Positions 26,266 to 34,699 of a stretch of DNA of 64,000 nucleotides are shown piece by piece. The notes under the pieces were generated by a model. It worked only from the letters and a program-made list of their open reading frames with translations, was not told the origin of the DNA and made no database searches. Source of the stretch: Dyadobacter sp. MSC1_007 (GTDB taxonomy: Bacteria > Bacteroidota > Bacteroidia > Cytophagales > Spirosomataceae); the NCBI RefSeq assembly GCF_023667495.1, contig NZ_JAMOZL010000011.1:186001-250000 (forward strand). Reading direction: 5' to 3'. The first letter of the stretch is position 1, and every line of letters starts with the position of its first letter. Both the position numbers and the translations under genes were made by a program.

Positions 26266-29016
26266 TCATTTGGAAACAAAAGTGACGGAGAATGGCACGT
26301 ACAGCGCACCTTTTGCATTATCGTTTTTGAAAACAAAATACAGGTCATGCAGCCCGCTCTGACCGGAAAGTGGCACTTTGAACGGCTTCGGCGGTGTTTT
26401 GGAAGTAAATGCATTGGGGTCGTCATTAGGCGCGATCCACTCGGTTTTACCCAGCAATGCACCGTCGGCCGCACCGTCGTGTATCTCCACAATGCCTCCC
26501 TGTGCATTGAGCTGCTCTTTCGGCGCTGCGACGATCAGGTCAAGGCCGGTAATGTCAGTCAGATCGATGCCTTTGAAATAAGCATACGTATTGGCCTGGG
26601 TGACGATCAGCAGGTTATTTTCACCCATTTTGAAACGCATCAGGTTTTTGGAGGCATCGTCGGCATTCCCAAACATGAGTGTAGGGCTTTTCAGTACCAG
26701 CATTTGCTCGGTGGTCTGAGCGGGCATGCCATTCGCACCTTTGTCGGTATAAGCTGCCAGAAATTTGAAAACGCCTTTATTAGGATCGCCACCGGTCGGG
26801 ATTTTGGCAAAAACCTCGCCCGCAGGCTGCAATAGCACAGGTGCCGCCTTCTCGTCAGCCAGGCTTAAAATGTATTTCACCATTTGTCCGGCTTCCGGCA
26901 ACCCGATCGACGGATGCGCCGACATGGCCGTTTCGCCCCACACACCGGCACCGCCTTTAATGATTTTGTCAGAAAGCAAATCCACGGCCTTGCTGTCCGA
27001 TTTATATTTGGCCGCAACATCCTTAAATGCAGGCCCGATCGATTTTTTATCCTGGAAATGGCAGGCCTTGCAGTCGCTTTTCTCGATGAGCGTCTTGCCA
27101 GCTGTAAAAGTCACCGGCGCTTCCTGGTGACCGCCCATATCCGCTTTTGGCTTGTCTTCGGCGTCCTGATAGGCTGCCGTGATCCGCACTTTGGAGGCTG
27201 GAATGCTGCTTTTTTCAAGGCTTCCGTCTTCCTGATCCGTTACATTGACTTTATAGTGGATCGGCTTTTCGGGGAAGAAAAATGATCTGTTTCCGCCCGT
27301 TAGTTCAAGCGAAACCTGCGGCGGCTCATTACCTGCCTGCACGGTCATCGTTTGAGTGTCTTTCAGGCCCTTGGAATCGGTTACTGTGAGTGAGACTTTA
27401 TAAGTACCTTTCTTTTTGAATACATAAGCCGGGTTTGGCTCGGTAAGTATCACCGGCGCGCCACTTGCTGCGGCACTTCCGACAGGCACGATTTTCCACT
27501 GATATTGAAGGGTATCTTTATCAAAATCAACTGTTCCTGCTGATGAAAACTGCGCCTTGAAAGGCACCGCGCCCGCTTTTTTGTCGACCGAAGCTGCCAC
27601 GGCGGGTTTACGGTTACCGCCGTTATATTCTATCCTTACGAGTTTAGATTCAGGGTTACCCATGAACCAGCCCTGGCCATATTCGAGAATATACAGGTCG
27701 CCATTCGGGCCGAAGGCCATGTCGATCGGATGTTCGAGTTTCAGATTGGGCAGGAAGCGCTCCATTTTAACGTAATCCCCTTTCGGGCTCACCGTTACGG
27801 CCATAATCCAGTCGCGCATCCATTCGTAGAGAAATACTTTTTTGTCGTAATAAGCCGGGAATGGGCGTTTCGCGTTTTTGAAATCATCCACATAATAGAC
27901 AGGCCCGGCCATCGCGCTCCTGCCGCCCGATCCAAGCGATGGGAATCGCTTCGTTTCGGCAGCGGTGTACCAGATGAATGCCTTCTGTGCAGGTGGTAGC
28001 TCGTTCAGCCCGGTATTGTTGGGTGAGTTGTTAACAGGCTTATCCGGATTGAATTTCTCCCCCGATTTTTTAGTCTCAAAATCATAATCCCAATAGGCTT
28101 TATTATCCCCTACGAAGTACGGCCAGCCAAAATTGCCCGCCTTTCTGGCCTGCCCAAACTCATCTTCCGCGGCAGGTCCAAGTCCGGTCGAATCCTTTCC
28201 TGCATCCGGACCTACATCACCCCAATATAAAAAACCCGTTTTCTTGTCCACAGCAATACGGTAAGGATTGCGATGCCCCATGGTGTAAATCTCCGGTCTG
28301 GTTTTCGGGTCGTAGGTTCCGTCTGCATTTTTAGGGAACAGGTTACCCTCCGGAATGGTATATTTCCCGTCGGCCTCGGGATGGATCCTTATCACCTTTC
28401 CACGAAGATCGGCCGTATTGGACGACGATTTTTGCGCATCGAATGGCCCTTTTCCTGGTCGCTCGTCAATAGGCGCATAACCCTCCGAAGCACGCGGACT
28501 TGTGTTGTCGCCGGTCGACAAATACAGGTTACCATGCGCGTCCCAGTCGATAGAACCGCCGGTGTGACAGCAATTATCACGCTGCACCGGAATGCGCAAT
28601 ATTACTTTTTTCGAGTTCAGATCGAGTGTATTGCCTTTCAGCTCAAAGCGGGCCAGGATGTTTTCAGGCGTTGCACCAGCCGGGGAATAATACAAATACA
28701 CCCAATGGTTTTTGGCAAAATTCGGATCGATACTCGCGCCTAACAGTCCGTCTTCGGCCTCCGAATCGTCGCTATACTTGGTGCTGACGGGTATAGTAGC
28801 GATCACCGACGTCTTTTTAGTCGCGGGGACATACAATTTCACCGCTCCGTGACGCTCAACGAAAAGCACACGCTCGTCAGGCAGTATAGTAAGTTCGAGC
28901 GGCTCGTTGAGGTTTTCGGTGAGCACGACCTTCTGAAACCGGTTTTCCTCCGGCACCTGCGCCAAGGCAACCGTGGAAGCGATCAGCAGCGAAAACAAGG
29001 TAAATGATTTGTTCAT
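26266..29016 (-). CDS. PQQ-type sugar dehydrogenase fused to PKD, cytochrome c and a C-terminal carbohydrate-binding-like domain
   Basis: A 916-residue exported protein (signal peptide 1-19). Residues 25-440 are a glucose/sorbosone dehydrogenase propeller (DERVLFVERHGAVKLYV, DNCCHTGGSIDWDAHGNLYL, MGHRNPYRIAVD). A PKD domain follows at about 475-560, then a cytochrome c module at about 635-715 with the haem motif CKACH (Cys649, Cys652, His653) and MSAHP as a likely Met-ligand region. The last 150 residues resemble a beta-sandwich carbohydrate-binding module. Electrons from sugar oxidation could pass from PQQ to the built-in haem and on to the respiratory chain. It shares an operon with the TIM-barrel gene and is divergent from the Nudix-fold regulator. 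Confidence 0.9.
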   Translation of the reverse strand: MNKSFTLFSLLIASTVALAQVPEENRFQKVVLTENLNEPLELTILPDERVLFVERHGAVKLYVPATKKTSVIATIPVSTKYSDDSEAEDGLLGASIDPNFAKNHWVYLYYSPAGATPENILARFELKGNTLDLNSKKVILRIPVQRDNCCHTGGSIDWDAHGNLYLSTGDNTSPRASEGYAPIDERPGKGPFDAQKSSSNTADLRGKVIRIHPEADGKYTIPEGNLFPKNADGTYDPKTRPEIYTMGHRNPYRIAVDKKTGFLYWGDVGPDAGKDSTGLGPAAEDEFGQARKAGNFGWPYFVGDNKAYWDYDFETKKSGEKFNPDKPVNNSPNNTGLNELPPAQKAFIWYTAAETKRFPSLGSGGRSAMAGPVYYVDDFKNAKRPFPAYYDKKVFLYEWMRDWIMAVTVSPKGDYVKMERFLPNLKLEHPIDMAFGPNGDLYILEYGQGWFMGNPESKLVRIEYNGGNRKPAVAASVDKKAGAVPFKAQFSSAGTVDFDKDTLQYQWKIVPVGSAAASGAPVILTEPNPAYVFKKKGTYKVSLTVTDSKGLKDTQTMTVQAGNEPPQVSLELTGGNRSFFFPEKPIHYKVNVTDQEDGSLEKSSIPASKVRITAAYQDAEDKPKADMGGHQEAPVTFTAGKTLIEKSDCKACHFQDKKSIGPAFKDVAAKYKSDSKAVDLLSDKIIKGGAGVWGETAMSAHPSIGLPEAGQMVKYILSLADEKAAPVLLQPAGEVFAKIPTGGDPNKGVFKFLAAYTDKGANGMPAQTTEQMLVLKSPTLMFGNADDASKNLMRFKMGENNLLIVTQANTYAYFKGIDLTDITGLDLIVAAPKEQLNAQGGIVEIHDGAADGALLGKTEWIAPNDDPNAFTSKTPPKPFKVPLSGQSGLHDLYFVFKNDNAKGALYVPFSVTFVSK

Positions 29017-29095
29017 AAAGTAGATTATGTTGAGCCGAAAATGACATTTTTAATAAAAAATTGAAATTTCCTAATTCGAATAGCGATACAATGAT

Positions 29096-29127
29096 AAAGA
29101 AAATTTTCTTTGTGTAAAATTTACGCA
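29096..29127. promoter_or_regulatory. Overlapping palindromes between the sugar dehydrogenase and regulator genes
   Basis: AAAGAAAATTTTCTTT (29096-29111) is a perfect 16-base palindrome. It touches TGTGTAAAATTTACGCA (29111-29127), a 17-base dyad with 14 of 16 symmetric positions matching. They lie in the 143-base divergent control region, the expected place for operators of the adjacent regulator. Confidence 0.5.
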
Positions 29128-29142
29128 TTGAAATTTTTCTTC

Positions 29143-29155
29143 ATTGTCAGACAAT
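29143..29155. promoter_or_regulatory. Palindrome just upstream of the regulator start codon
   Basis: ATTGTCAGACAAT is a perfect dyad around a central A, ending 4 bases before the ATG at 29160. The position would suit autorepression of the regulator. Confidence 0.45.
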
Positions 29156-29159
29156 TACC

Positions 29160-29924
29160 ATGGAGCACAACCTGAGGGATTATTTTGAGAAGACATTAAA
29201 AGAGGTTGCCATAGACTGTGTGATCTTTGGTTTTCATGCGGGAGAGCTGAAAGTGCTCCTGCTCAAATGGAAAGGTACTGATGGGTGGAGCCTGCCGGGC
29301 GGGCATATTCTGCTGGATGAATCCGCCAATGATGCTGCCAACCGTATCCTGATGGAACGGACCGGATTGGGCGAGATCTTTCTGCAACAGTATTATACTT
29401 TTGGTGCCGTGAACCGGTATACGCATTACTCGGAGGCAGAGCTGCTGGAAAAACTGGAAATTACATTTGGAAAGGGGTTTTTCGAAGGGATTATATTCCG
29501 CCGGACGGTTTCGATCGGCTACTTTGCACTGGTCGAGTTTGATCAGGTTTCCCCGGCGCCCGACTGGTTTACCGACGAATGCAGGTGGTGGAACCTGGCC
29601 GACGTCCCTGCATTGCTTTTTGACCACAATGAAATGATCGAACGTGCATTAACCGCCCTTCGGCAGCATATCCGCAACCAGCCCGTAGGTTACAATCTGC
29701 TTCCGGAAAAATTCACCATGCCGGAACTGCAACGCCTCTACGAAACCATTCTAGACCGCCAGTTCGATCGCCGCAATTTCCAAAAGCTGCTCATGAGTTA
29801 CGATATTCTTGAAAAGCTCGACGAAAAGCGTGTTGGCGTAGCTAACAAGTCCCCTTTTCTCTACCGTTTTGACAAACTGAAATATGAGCGGGCTATGGAA
29901 ACGGGGGTGGCGTTTTCGATGTGA
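29160..29924 (+). CDS. NrtR-type regulator with degenerate Nudix domain and winged helix
   Basis: A 254-residue protein. Residues 15-150 are a Nudix fold and residues 165-235 a winged helix (YNLLPEKFTMPELQRLYE, ILDRQFDRRNFQKLL), the architecture of NrtR-family regulators. The Nudix box starts well (GHILLDE), but the metal-binding segment reads RILMERTGL where active enzymes have REUXEEXGU: two of three catalytic Glu positions are Ile and Arg. It is therefore probably a sensor, not a hydrolase. Relatives in Bacteroidota include AraR, which responds to L-arabinose. It is divergent from the sugar dehydrogenase operon, its most likely target. Confidence 0.88.
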   Translation: MEHNLRDYFEKTLKEVAIDCVIFGFHAGELKVLLLKWKGTDGWSLPGGHILLDESANDAANRILMERTGLGEIFLQQYYTFGAVNRYTHYSEAELLEKLEITFGKGFFEGIIFRRTVSIGYFALVEFDQVSPAPDWFTDECRWWNLADVPALLFDHNEMIERALTALRQHIRNQPVGYNLLPEKFTMPELQRLYETILDRQFDRRNFQKLLMSYDILEKLDEKRVGVANKSPFLYRFDKLKYERAMETGVAFSM

Positions 29925-29929
29925 GTTTG

Positions 29930-29967
29930 GGAAAGGGAAGAAGGGAGGATGGAGGAAAGGAGGATGG
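29930..29967. repeat. Purine-rich repeat after the regulator gene (copy 1)
   Basis: An almost unbroken run of A and G follows the stop codon. It includes GGAGGAAAGGAGGATGG at 29951-29967, which recurs exactly at 32746-32762 after dgoD. The two places share no other sequence that I can see. Confidence 0.65.
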
Positions 29968-29971
29968 GATT

Positions 29972-30157
29972 CTATTTCAGGAATTCCTTGGGGACTGGGT
30001 TTTTGGTCAAAAAAATCCTCATTTCGTCTGTTTTGCTTACAAACGCTTCGTTTTCTGCTTTCCTGGCTTCTAAGGAATCAGATTTTTGCTGTTTGCCAGC
30101 TGATACAATAGTCTTTTTAATGTCTCTGGTTATCATATCTTTTTTGCTTGTTATCAA
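29972..30157 (-). CDS. Small charged hypothetical protein downstream of DUF6934 gene
   Basis: A 61-residue hydrophilic protein (SKKDMITRDIKKTIVSAGK, then LEARKAENEAFVSKTDEMR) predicted to be mainly helical, ending KNPVPKEFLK. It starts 10 bases after the stop of the DUF6934 gene on the same strand, which suggests coupling. The overlapping plus-strand frames are Phe/Leu-rich and look like its shadow. No named family is recognised. A small charged partner next to a single-domain unknown is the outline of a toxin-antitoxin or regulator pair, but nothing in the sequence proves this. Confidence 0.5.
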   Translation of the reverse strand: MITSKKDMITRDIKKTIVSAGKQQKSDSLEARKAENEAFVSKTDEMRIFLTKNPVPKEFLK

Positions 30158-30167
30158 ATTTACTTAA

Positions 30168-30668
30168 TCATTTCAGATTTAGCAAGAATGCGTCGTAACG
30201 GTTATTCGGATTGTATCTATCCCAGCTTCCAGACCATCCAAACGGCCAGGTTCCGATAATGTGACCCGTCGCATCTCTCTCCGCTGTAAATCCATAAATA
30301 TTATGACAATCCATCAGGTACGTAAGGTGCTTGTTAATGGAAATTTGATATTTCCTTGTTCTCGTCGCATGTTTGCCAGGCACAATCCGACCAGTTGCGA
30401 AAATGTTCGCGTTTGGGTGATCCCAGAGAAAGTTTATAGCCACTTTCGCTACCGTCGACAGTATTTTGTCCATATCGCCGTTCCGAAGCTCTATACTATC
30501 CTCAATTCTTTTGAGCACCGGATCCCAGACACCGAATACAAGATTGTACTGATTGATGCCAAGAAAATCAAAGAGAACTCTCAGTTCAAAAACCCCATTC
30601 TTACCTTCGCTTGAAAATTTGAATGACTTTTCATTCACAGATTTCACAGGGTAACTCTCTAAATCCAT
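30168..30668 (-). CDS. DUF6934-like protein
   Basis: About 166 residues from the ATG at 30668; an ATG at 30707 would add 13 residues ahead of the conserved opening MDLESYPVKS. Visible features are FEFRVLF-like strands (GVFELRVLFDFLG), YNLVFGVWD, the helix DKILSTVAKVAINFLWDHPNANIFATGR, and TRKYQISINKHLTY. This series fits the DUF6934 family of Bacteroidota, small cytoplasmic proteins of unknown function. The body is AT-richer than its neighbours. It is followed at 10 bases by a small charged gene, and both are isolated from the flanking sugar genes by strand. Confidence 0.72.
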   Translation of the reverse strand: MDLESYPVKSVNEKSFKFSSEGKNGVFELRVLFDFLGINQYNLVFGVWDPVLKRIEDSIELRNGDMDKILSTVAKVAINFLWDHPNANIFATGRIVPGKHATRTRKYQISINKHLTYLMDCHNIYGFTAERDATGHIIGTWPFGWSGSWDRYNPNNRYDAFLLNLK

Positions 30669-30880
30669 GGCTAATAGTGATGTGTTGTAGCGTTCGGAAA
30701 AGTACAAAAAAGTGTCGGGCGAATCCCTGCAAATTGCACTTGAATTATCAGACGGTAGGATTTACTACAATCGGAAAATAACTGTCTACAAAAGCAGTCA
30801 TTAAAAAGGGAATTTAAAGCCATTCCCGAGGGTTCTTTTAATGCGCTTCGACGCAAAATGTACAACTCATCAACAGAAAC

Positions 30881-31522
30881 ATGCTTTACCGGATTATTGT
30901 TACCATGATCGTGTCCCTGCACGTCATATATGCCTCCGCCCAGGGCGGTTGGAAACTGATTGCCAACAAAGATCAGATCAAGATCTATTCACAGGCTGTA
31001 CCCGAATCTAAAATTAAGGCTATTAAGGTCGATTGCGTCGTAGATGCATCGCTAAGCCAAATGGTGGCGCTGCTGCTGGATGTGGAGGCGGGCACGCAAT
31101 GGGTTTATAAAACCAAATCGTGCACGCTTGTGAAGAAAGTGACGCCTTCTGATCTGTATTACCATTCGGAAATCAGTCTGCCGTGGCCGTTGGATAACCG
31201 TGATTTTGTAGCGCATCTTCGCACAACACAGGACCCTGTCACTAAGGTTGTAACTGTGGATGGCCCGGTAGTGTCCGGCATGGTTCCATTGAAGCAGAAC
31301 GTCGTTCGGGTGAGCAATTCCAAAGGCCGGTGGGTACTCACGCCGCTGCCCGGCAAAGTACGGATCGAATATACTTTACATACCGATCCCGGCGGATATA
31401 TCCCGGCATGGGCGGTGAATGCATTCGCGGCGGAAGGGCCAATGGAAACATTTAAAAGCATGAAACAGCAGCTCAAATTGCCAAAATATAGAAATGCCTC
31501 CCTTACATTTATAGCCAATTAA
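30881..31522 (+). CDS. Exported START-domain protein
   Basis: A 213-residue protein with a signal peptide (cleavage near residue 21, YASAQ) followed by a START/SRPBCC lipid-binding domain: WKLIANKDQIKIYSQAV, VEAGTQWVYKTKSCTLVKK, SEISLPWPLDNRDFVAH, YTLHTDPGGYIPAWAVNAFA. START domains bind lipids or sterols in a deep pocket. An exported form implies lipid handling in the periplasm or outside. It is 33 bases upstream of dgoD, on the same strand, with no terminator between. Confidence 0.88.
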   Translation: MLYRIIVTMIVSLHVIYASAQGGWKLIANKDQIKIYSQAVPESKIKAIKVDCVVDASLSQMVALLLDVEAGTQWVYKTKSCTLVKKVTPSDLYYHSEISLPWPLDNRDFVAHLRTTQDPVTKVVTVDGPVVSGMVPLKQNVVRVSNSKGRWVLTPLPGKVRIEYTLHTDPGGYIPAWAVNAFAAEGPMETFKSMKQQLKLPKYRNASLTFIAN

Positions 31523-31554
31523 TTGGGTTATTTAATGTAAACGTGATATAAAGG

Positions 31555-32703
31555 ATGAAAATCAGAAGCTACGAACTGTTCCAGGTACCTCCAAGATGGC
31601 TGTTTTTGAAAATTGAAACCGACGAAGGCATTGTTGGATGGGGCGAACCGGTGATTGAGGGCAAGGCTGCGACAGTGAAAGCTGCGGTCCACGAATTGAT
31701 GGAATCATTGATCGGAAAGGATCCACTGGATATTGAAGGACACTGGAATACGATGTACAGGGGCGGTTTTTACCGCGGCGGCCCGATCCTCATGAGTGCG
31801 ATCGCAGGAATAGATCAGGCATTGTGGGATATCAAAGGCAAATTCTTTAATGCGCCTGTTTATCAGCTGCTTGGCGGAAAATGCCGCGACAAAATCAAAG
31901 TATACTCCTGGATTGGCGGCGACCGCCCTGACGAAGTAGCCAGCGCAGCGAAACTATCTTTGGAAAACGGTTTTAAGGCCATTAAGATGAATGCGACCAA
32001 TGAAATGCAATATGTCGACTCATTTGACAAGATCGATCTGGCATTGAAACGGGTGGCATCCATTCGCGAAGCCGTGGGTTATGGATTGGAAATTGGAGTG
32101 GATTTTCATGGTAGGCTACACAAGCCGATGGCGAAAGTGCTGGCCAAGGAATTAGAGCAGTTTCGCCCGATGTTCATCGAAGAACCTGTGCTCCCTGAAA
32201 ACAATGAAGCATTGCGTGAAATTGCGCAGCATACCTCTATCCCTATCGCAACTGGCGAGCGGATGTTCAGCCGCTGGCATTTCAAAGACCTGCTTATGCA
32301 CGGTTACGCCGACATTATCCAGCCCGACCTTTCCCATGCGGGCGGCATTACCGAATGCAAAAAAATACTTTCGATGGCCGAGGCATTTGATGTGGCTGCA
32401 GCACCGCATTGTCCACTCGGGCCCATCGCCCTTGCGGCCTGCCTGCAAGTAGACGCTACCTGCCATAATGCATTCATTCAGGAACAAAGCCTTGGGATAC
32501 ATTACAACCAGGGTAGCGATCTGATGGATTACCTGACGGATCAAACCGTTTTCGATTATGATGACGGGTTTGTAAAAATACCATCCGGCCCCGGTTTAGG
32601 CATTGAAATCAACGAAGATCACGTCCGAAAAATGGCAGAAACCGGTCATAACTGGAAAAATCCCCTCTGGAAACACGAAGATGGCAGCGCGGCTGAGTGG
32701 TGA
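31555..32703 (+). CDS. dgoD: D-galactonate dehydratase
   Basis: A 382-residue enolase-superfamily enzyme that aligns without gaps at its key sites to E. coli DgoD as I recall it: metal ligands Asp183, Glu209 and Glu235, and catalytic His185 and His285, with the shared segments [20 protein letters not shown] and [10 protein letters not shown]. It converts D-galactonate to 2-keto-3-deoxygalactonate. The remaining dgo genes (kinase, aldolase) are not in the window. Galactonate could arise from galactose oxidised by the PQQ dehydrogenase at 26266-29016, an inference from proximity only. Confidence 0.92.
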   Translation: MKIRSYELFQVPPRWLFLKIETDEGIVGWGEPVIEGKAATVKAAVHELMESLIGKDPLDIEGHWNTMYRGGFYRGGPILMSAIAGIDQALWDIKGKFFNAPVYQLLGGKCRDKIKVYSWIGGDRPDEVASAAKLSLENGFKAIKMNATNEMQYVDSFDKIDLALKRVASIREAVGYGLEIGVDFHGRLHKPMAKVLAKELEQFRPMFIEEPVLPENNEALREIAQHTSIPIATGERMFSRWHFKDLLMHGYADIIQPDLSHAGGITECKKILSMAEAFDVAAAPHCPLGPIALAACLQVDATCHNAFIQEQSLGIHYNQGSDLMDYLTDQTVFDYDDGFVKIPSGPGLGIEINEDHVRKMAETGHNWKNPLWKHEDGSAAEW

Positions 32704-32710
32704 TTAAAAA

Positions 32711-32830
32711 AGGGAGGAAAGGGAAAAAGGGAGGAAAGGGAAAAGGGAGGAAAGGAGGATGGAAAATGCTTTTCCTTTCCTCCTTCGTCCCTTTCGTCCC
32801 CTTCCTCCCCTTCCTCCATCCTTCCTCCCC
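32711..32830 (+). repeat. Polypurine tandem repeat and polypyrimidine tract after dgoD (copy 2), hairpin-forming
   Basis: Three tandem copies of AGGGAGGAAAGGGAAA(A) lie at 32711-32727, 32728-32743 and 32744-32760, followed by an inverted pyrimidine-rich tract to 32830. The purine and pyrimidine sides pair across TGC at 32767-32769; the core stem is about 32752-32785 with one mismatch and one bulge. This could end dgoD transcription. GGAGGAAAGGAGGATGG is shared with 29951-29967. The rest of 32704-32953 shows no gene. Confidence 0.6.
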
Positions 32831-32953
32831 TATTCCATGTCCGCGACGTCATGGTTACTCCAAATTCAAAGTGAAGTCTGCCGGATTCAGTTTTAAGGTG
32901 ACATATATTGGAATGCCTATCCAATTTGCAGGAGAACCAGAACAATCTATAAA

Positions 32954-34699
32954 ATGAAAAAAACTGCATTGTTTGCATTAATGCTCCTTCTGCCTGCATT
33001 TACCCTGGCGCAATATAATAGTGAACGCCCCAACGTGCTGGTCATGAAACAGATCAAAAATGGAAAGGTATGCGACTCCTGTGTTGTTACCATGGCAGGA
33101 CGCCTCGGTGCTAACAGCGGACAGATTTCCTTTCTGACTCCCAACTATGATAATCAGTTTCTTTATACTGACGCTTCGCTTATGGCAAATTACCAGTATG
33201 ATCCAAATTCAAAATTCTTTGTTTCGATGGGGCAATTTTCGCTTGATTTTTACCCATATGCTAACCTCGATCTTTTACCCGAATCACCCAAAAATCGAAA
33301 GTTAGATTTCAAAGATCTGCAATACAAAACGCTCGTCAACCTTACTCTCAAAACCGACTGGAAAGATATTACAAGTCTTAAAGCCGACCCCGACTTCTTT
33401 TTCGGACATACGGAGCTGGGAAGAGTTTCCAACCCCGAAAAAGAAGCTGAGATAACTCCCGTCGAACATTACCACGCTGACAAATTCGATCTTCGTCTCC
33501 ATGACTCGCTCACAGTGCTGGTTCGAAACAAACACACGTTAAAGGACGTTTACCGTTTCACGATAACACGTGTCCGGAGCGTCCCCGATTACTTTGAATT
33601 CATCCAGTTCTCTTCCACCAAAAGCTTCGAGGAGATATTGAACACAGAAGTAAACAAACAAAGAATGGGCCAAGGCCCTCAAAGTAACTACCTCGAAATG
33701 GAAGCCGGCAATTCTGCATTCCTTCGCTTCACGAACGCAGAACAATACGCCTTTTTTGGCACTAACCCACGCAATAATGGCATTGAATACGCATTCGGTG
33801 ATCGGCCCGACGACTGGAAAAGCCTTACCAGCGGTTTGTCTAAATTCACTAACGGCTTCACCTACATTTACCTGCACAATCCGGCTTCCGGGCGACTGAT
33901 TAAGGTCCTGCTGCGCTACAAACACCAGCCCGAAAGCATACATGAGGTCACGATCCGGGTTAAGGAAGTGCCTGGTGTTGCCCGCTGGATCAAATTGCTA
34001 TCCCTGTTGTTAGCGACCGCGACCATATTCGGCGTTGGCTTCATTGTTCAGAAAAAAGTTTACAACCGGCGGCTCGCCAAAATTGACCGGAAGAAAAACG
34101 AGATTGAAAACCAGCTGCAATTGCTTACCGGTCAGCTCAACCCACATTTTTTGTTCAATTCTCTCAATGCGGTACAGGGCCTGATCCGGCAGAATGACAA
34201 CGAGGCTGCCAATCAATACATCACCGAGGTGGCGACTTTTATGCGCACGATCATGGATAGTGGACAAAAGGAATTGGTGTCGCTTTTGGAAGATATTCAG
34301 ATTGAAGAAAGATACATTGTCCTGGAACAGAAACGGAGGCCATTCCGCTATGTTTTTGAAAACAACTGCAACCAAAATCTCGCAGGAATCGATTTCCCGC
34401 CGCTTTTGCTTCAACCTATTATCGAAAACAGCATACGGCATGGCTTCGCCACGCACATTCAGGACCCGGTGCTCACGATCAGCATCCGCTGCAACGACCG
34501 CGACCTGATCATTACCGTTTCGGACAATGGCATTGGCTATGACACTGCGGTAAATGCGGCCGGCCATGGCCTTTCCTTGATCAGGAAAAGAATCGACCTC
34601 ATCAACCAAAAACTGTCGCCCATGCAGATCACGATCGAAACACAATCAGCAAAAACCGGGACTTCCACGCAAATCATCCTATCCAAATGGCTGTCATAG
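32954..34699 (+). CDS. LytS-type sensor histidine kinase
   Basis: A 581-residue protein: signal peptide (about 1-19), a periplasmic region of about 325 residues rich in beta strands and with no family I recognise, a transmembrane helix at about 345-366, then a His_kinase domain with phospho-acceptor His398 (LNPHFLFNSLN) and an HATPase domain (LLLQPIIENSIRHG, DNGIGY). The kinase class is that of LytS/YehU, the usual partner of LytTR regulators. Its last 13 bases overlap the start of the regulator gene, so the two are translationally coupled. Confidence 0.93.
   Translation: MKKTALFALMLLLPAFTLAQYNSERPNVLVMKQIKNGKVCDSCVVTMAGRLGANSGQISFLTPNYDNQFLYTDASLMANYQYDPNSKFFVSMGQFSLDFYPYANLDLLPESPKNRKLDFKDLQYKTLVNLTLKTDWKDITSLKADPDFFFGHTELGRVSNPEKEAEITPVEHYHADKFDLRLHDSLTVLVRNKHTLKDVYRFTITRVRSVPDYFEFIQFSSTKSFEEILNTEVNKQRMGQGPQSNYLEMEAGNSAFLRFTNAEQYAFFGTNPRNNGIEYAFGDRPDDWKSLTSGLSKFTNGFTYIYLHNPASGRLIKVLLRYKHQPESIHEVTIRVKEVPGVARWIKLLSLLLATATIFGVGFIVQKKVYNRRLAKIDRKKNEIENQLQLLTGQLNPHFLFNSLNAVQGLIRQNDNEAANQYITEVATFMRTIMDSGQKELVSLLEDIQIEERYIVLEQKRRPFRYVFENNCNQNLAGIDFPPLLLQPIIENSIRHGFATHIQDPVLTISIRCNDRDLIITVSDNGIGYDTAVNAAGHGLSLIRKRIDLINQKLSPMQITIETQSAKTGTSTQIILSKWLS

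Noticed and set aside
29949-30167. 72-codon hydrophobic frame on the plus strand
   Set aside because: It is the complement of the small charged gene at 29972-30157, whose composition is far more protein-like.
32697-32957. 86-codon frame with a Lys/Gly start and Phe/Pro/Ser tail
   Set aside because: It is the translation of the purine and pyrimidine repeat tracts and not a protein-like sequence.
34010-34645. 211-codon frame antisense to the LytS-type kinase
   Set aside because: It mirrors the conserved HFLFNSLN kinase region; codon pattern follows the kinase strand.
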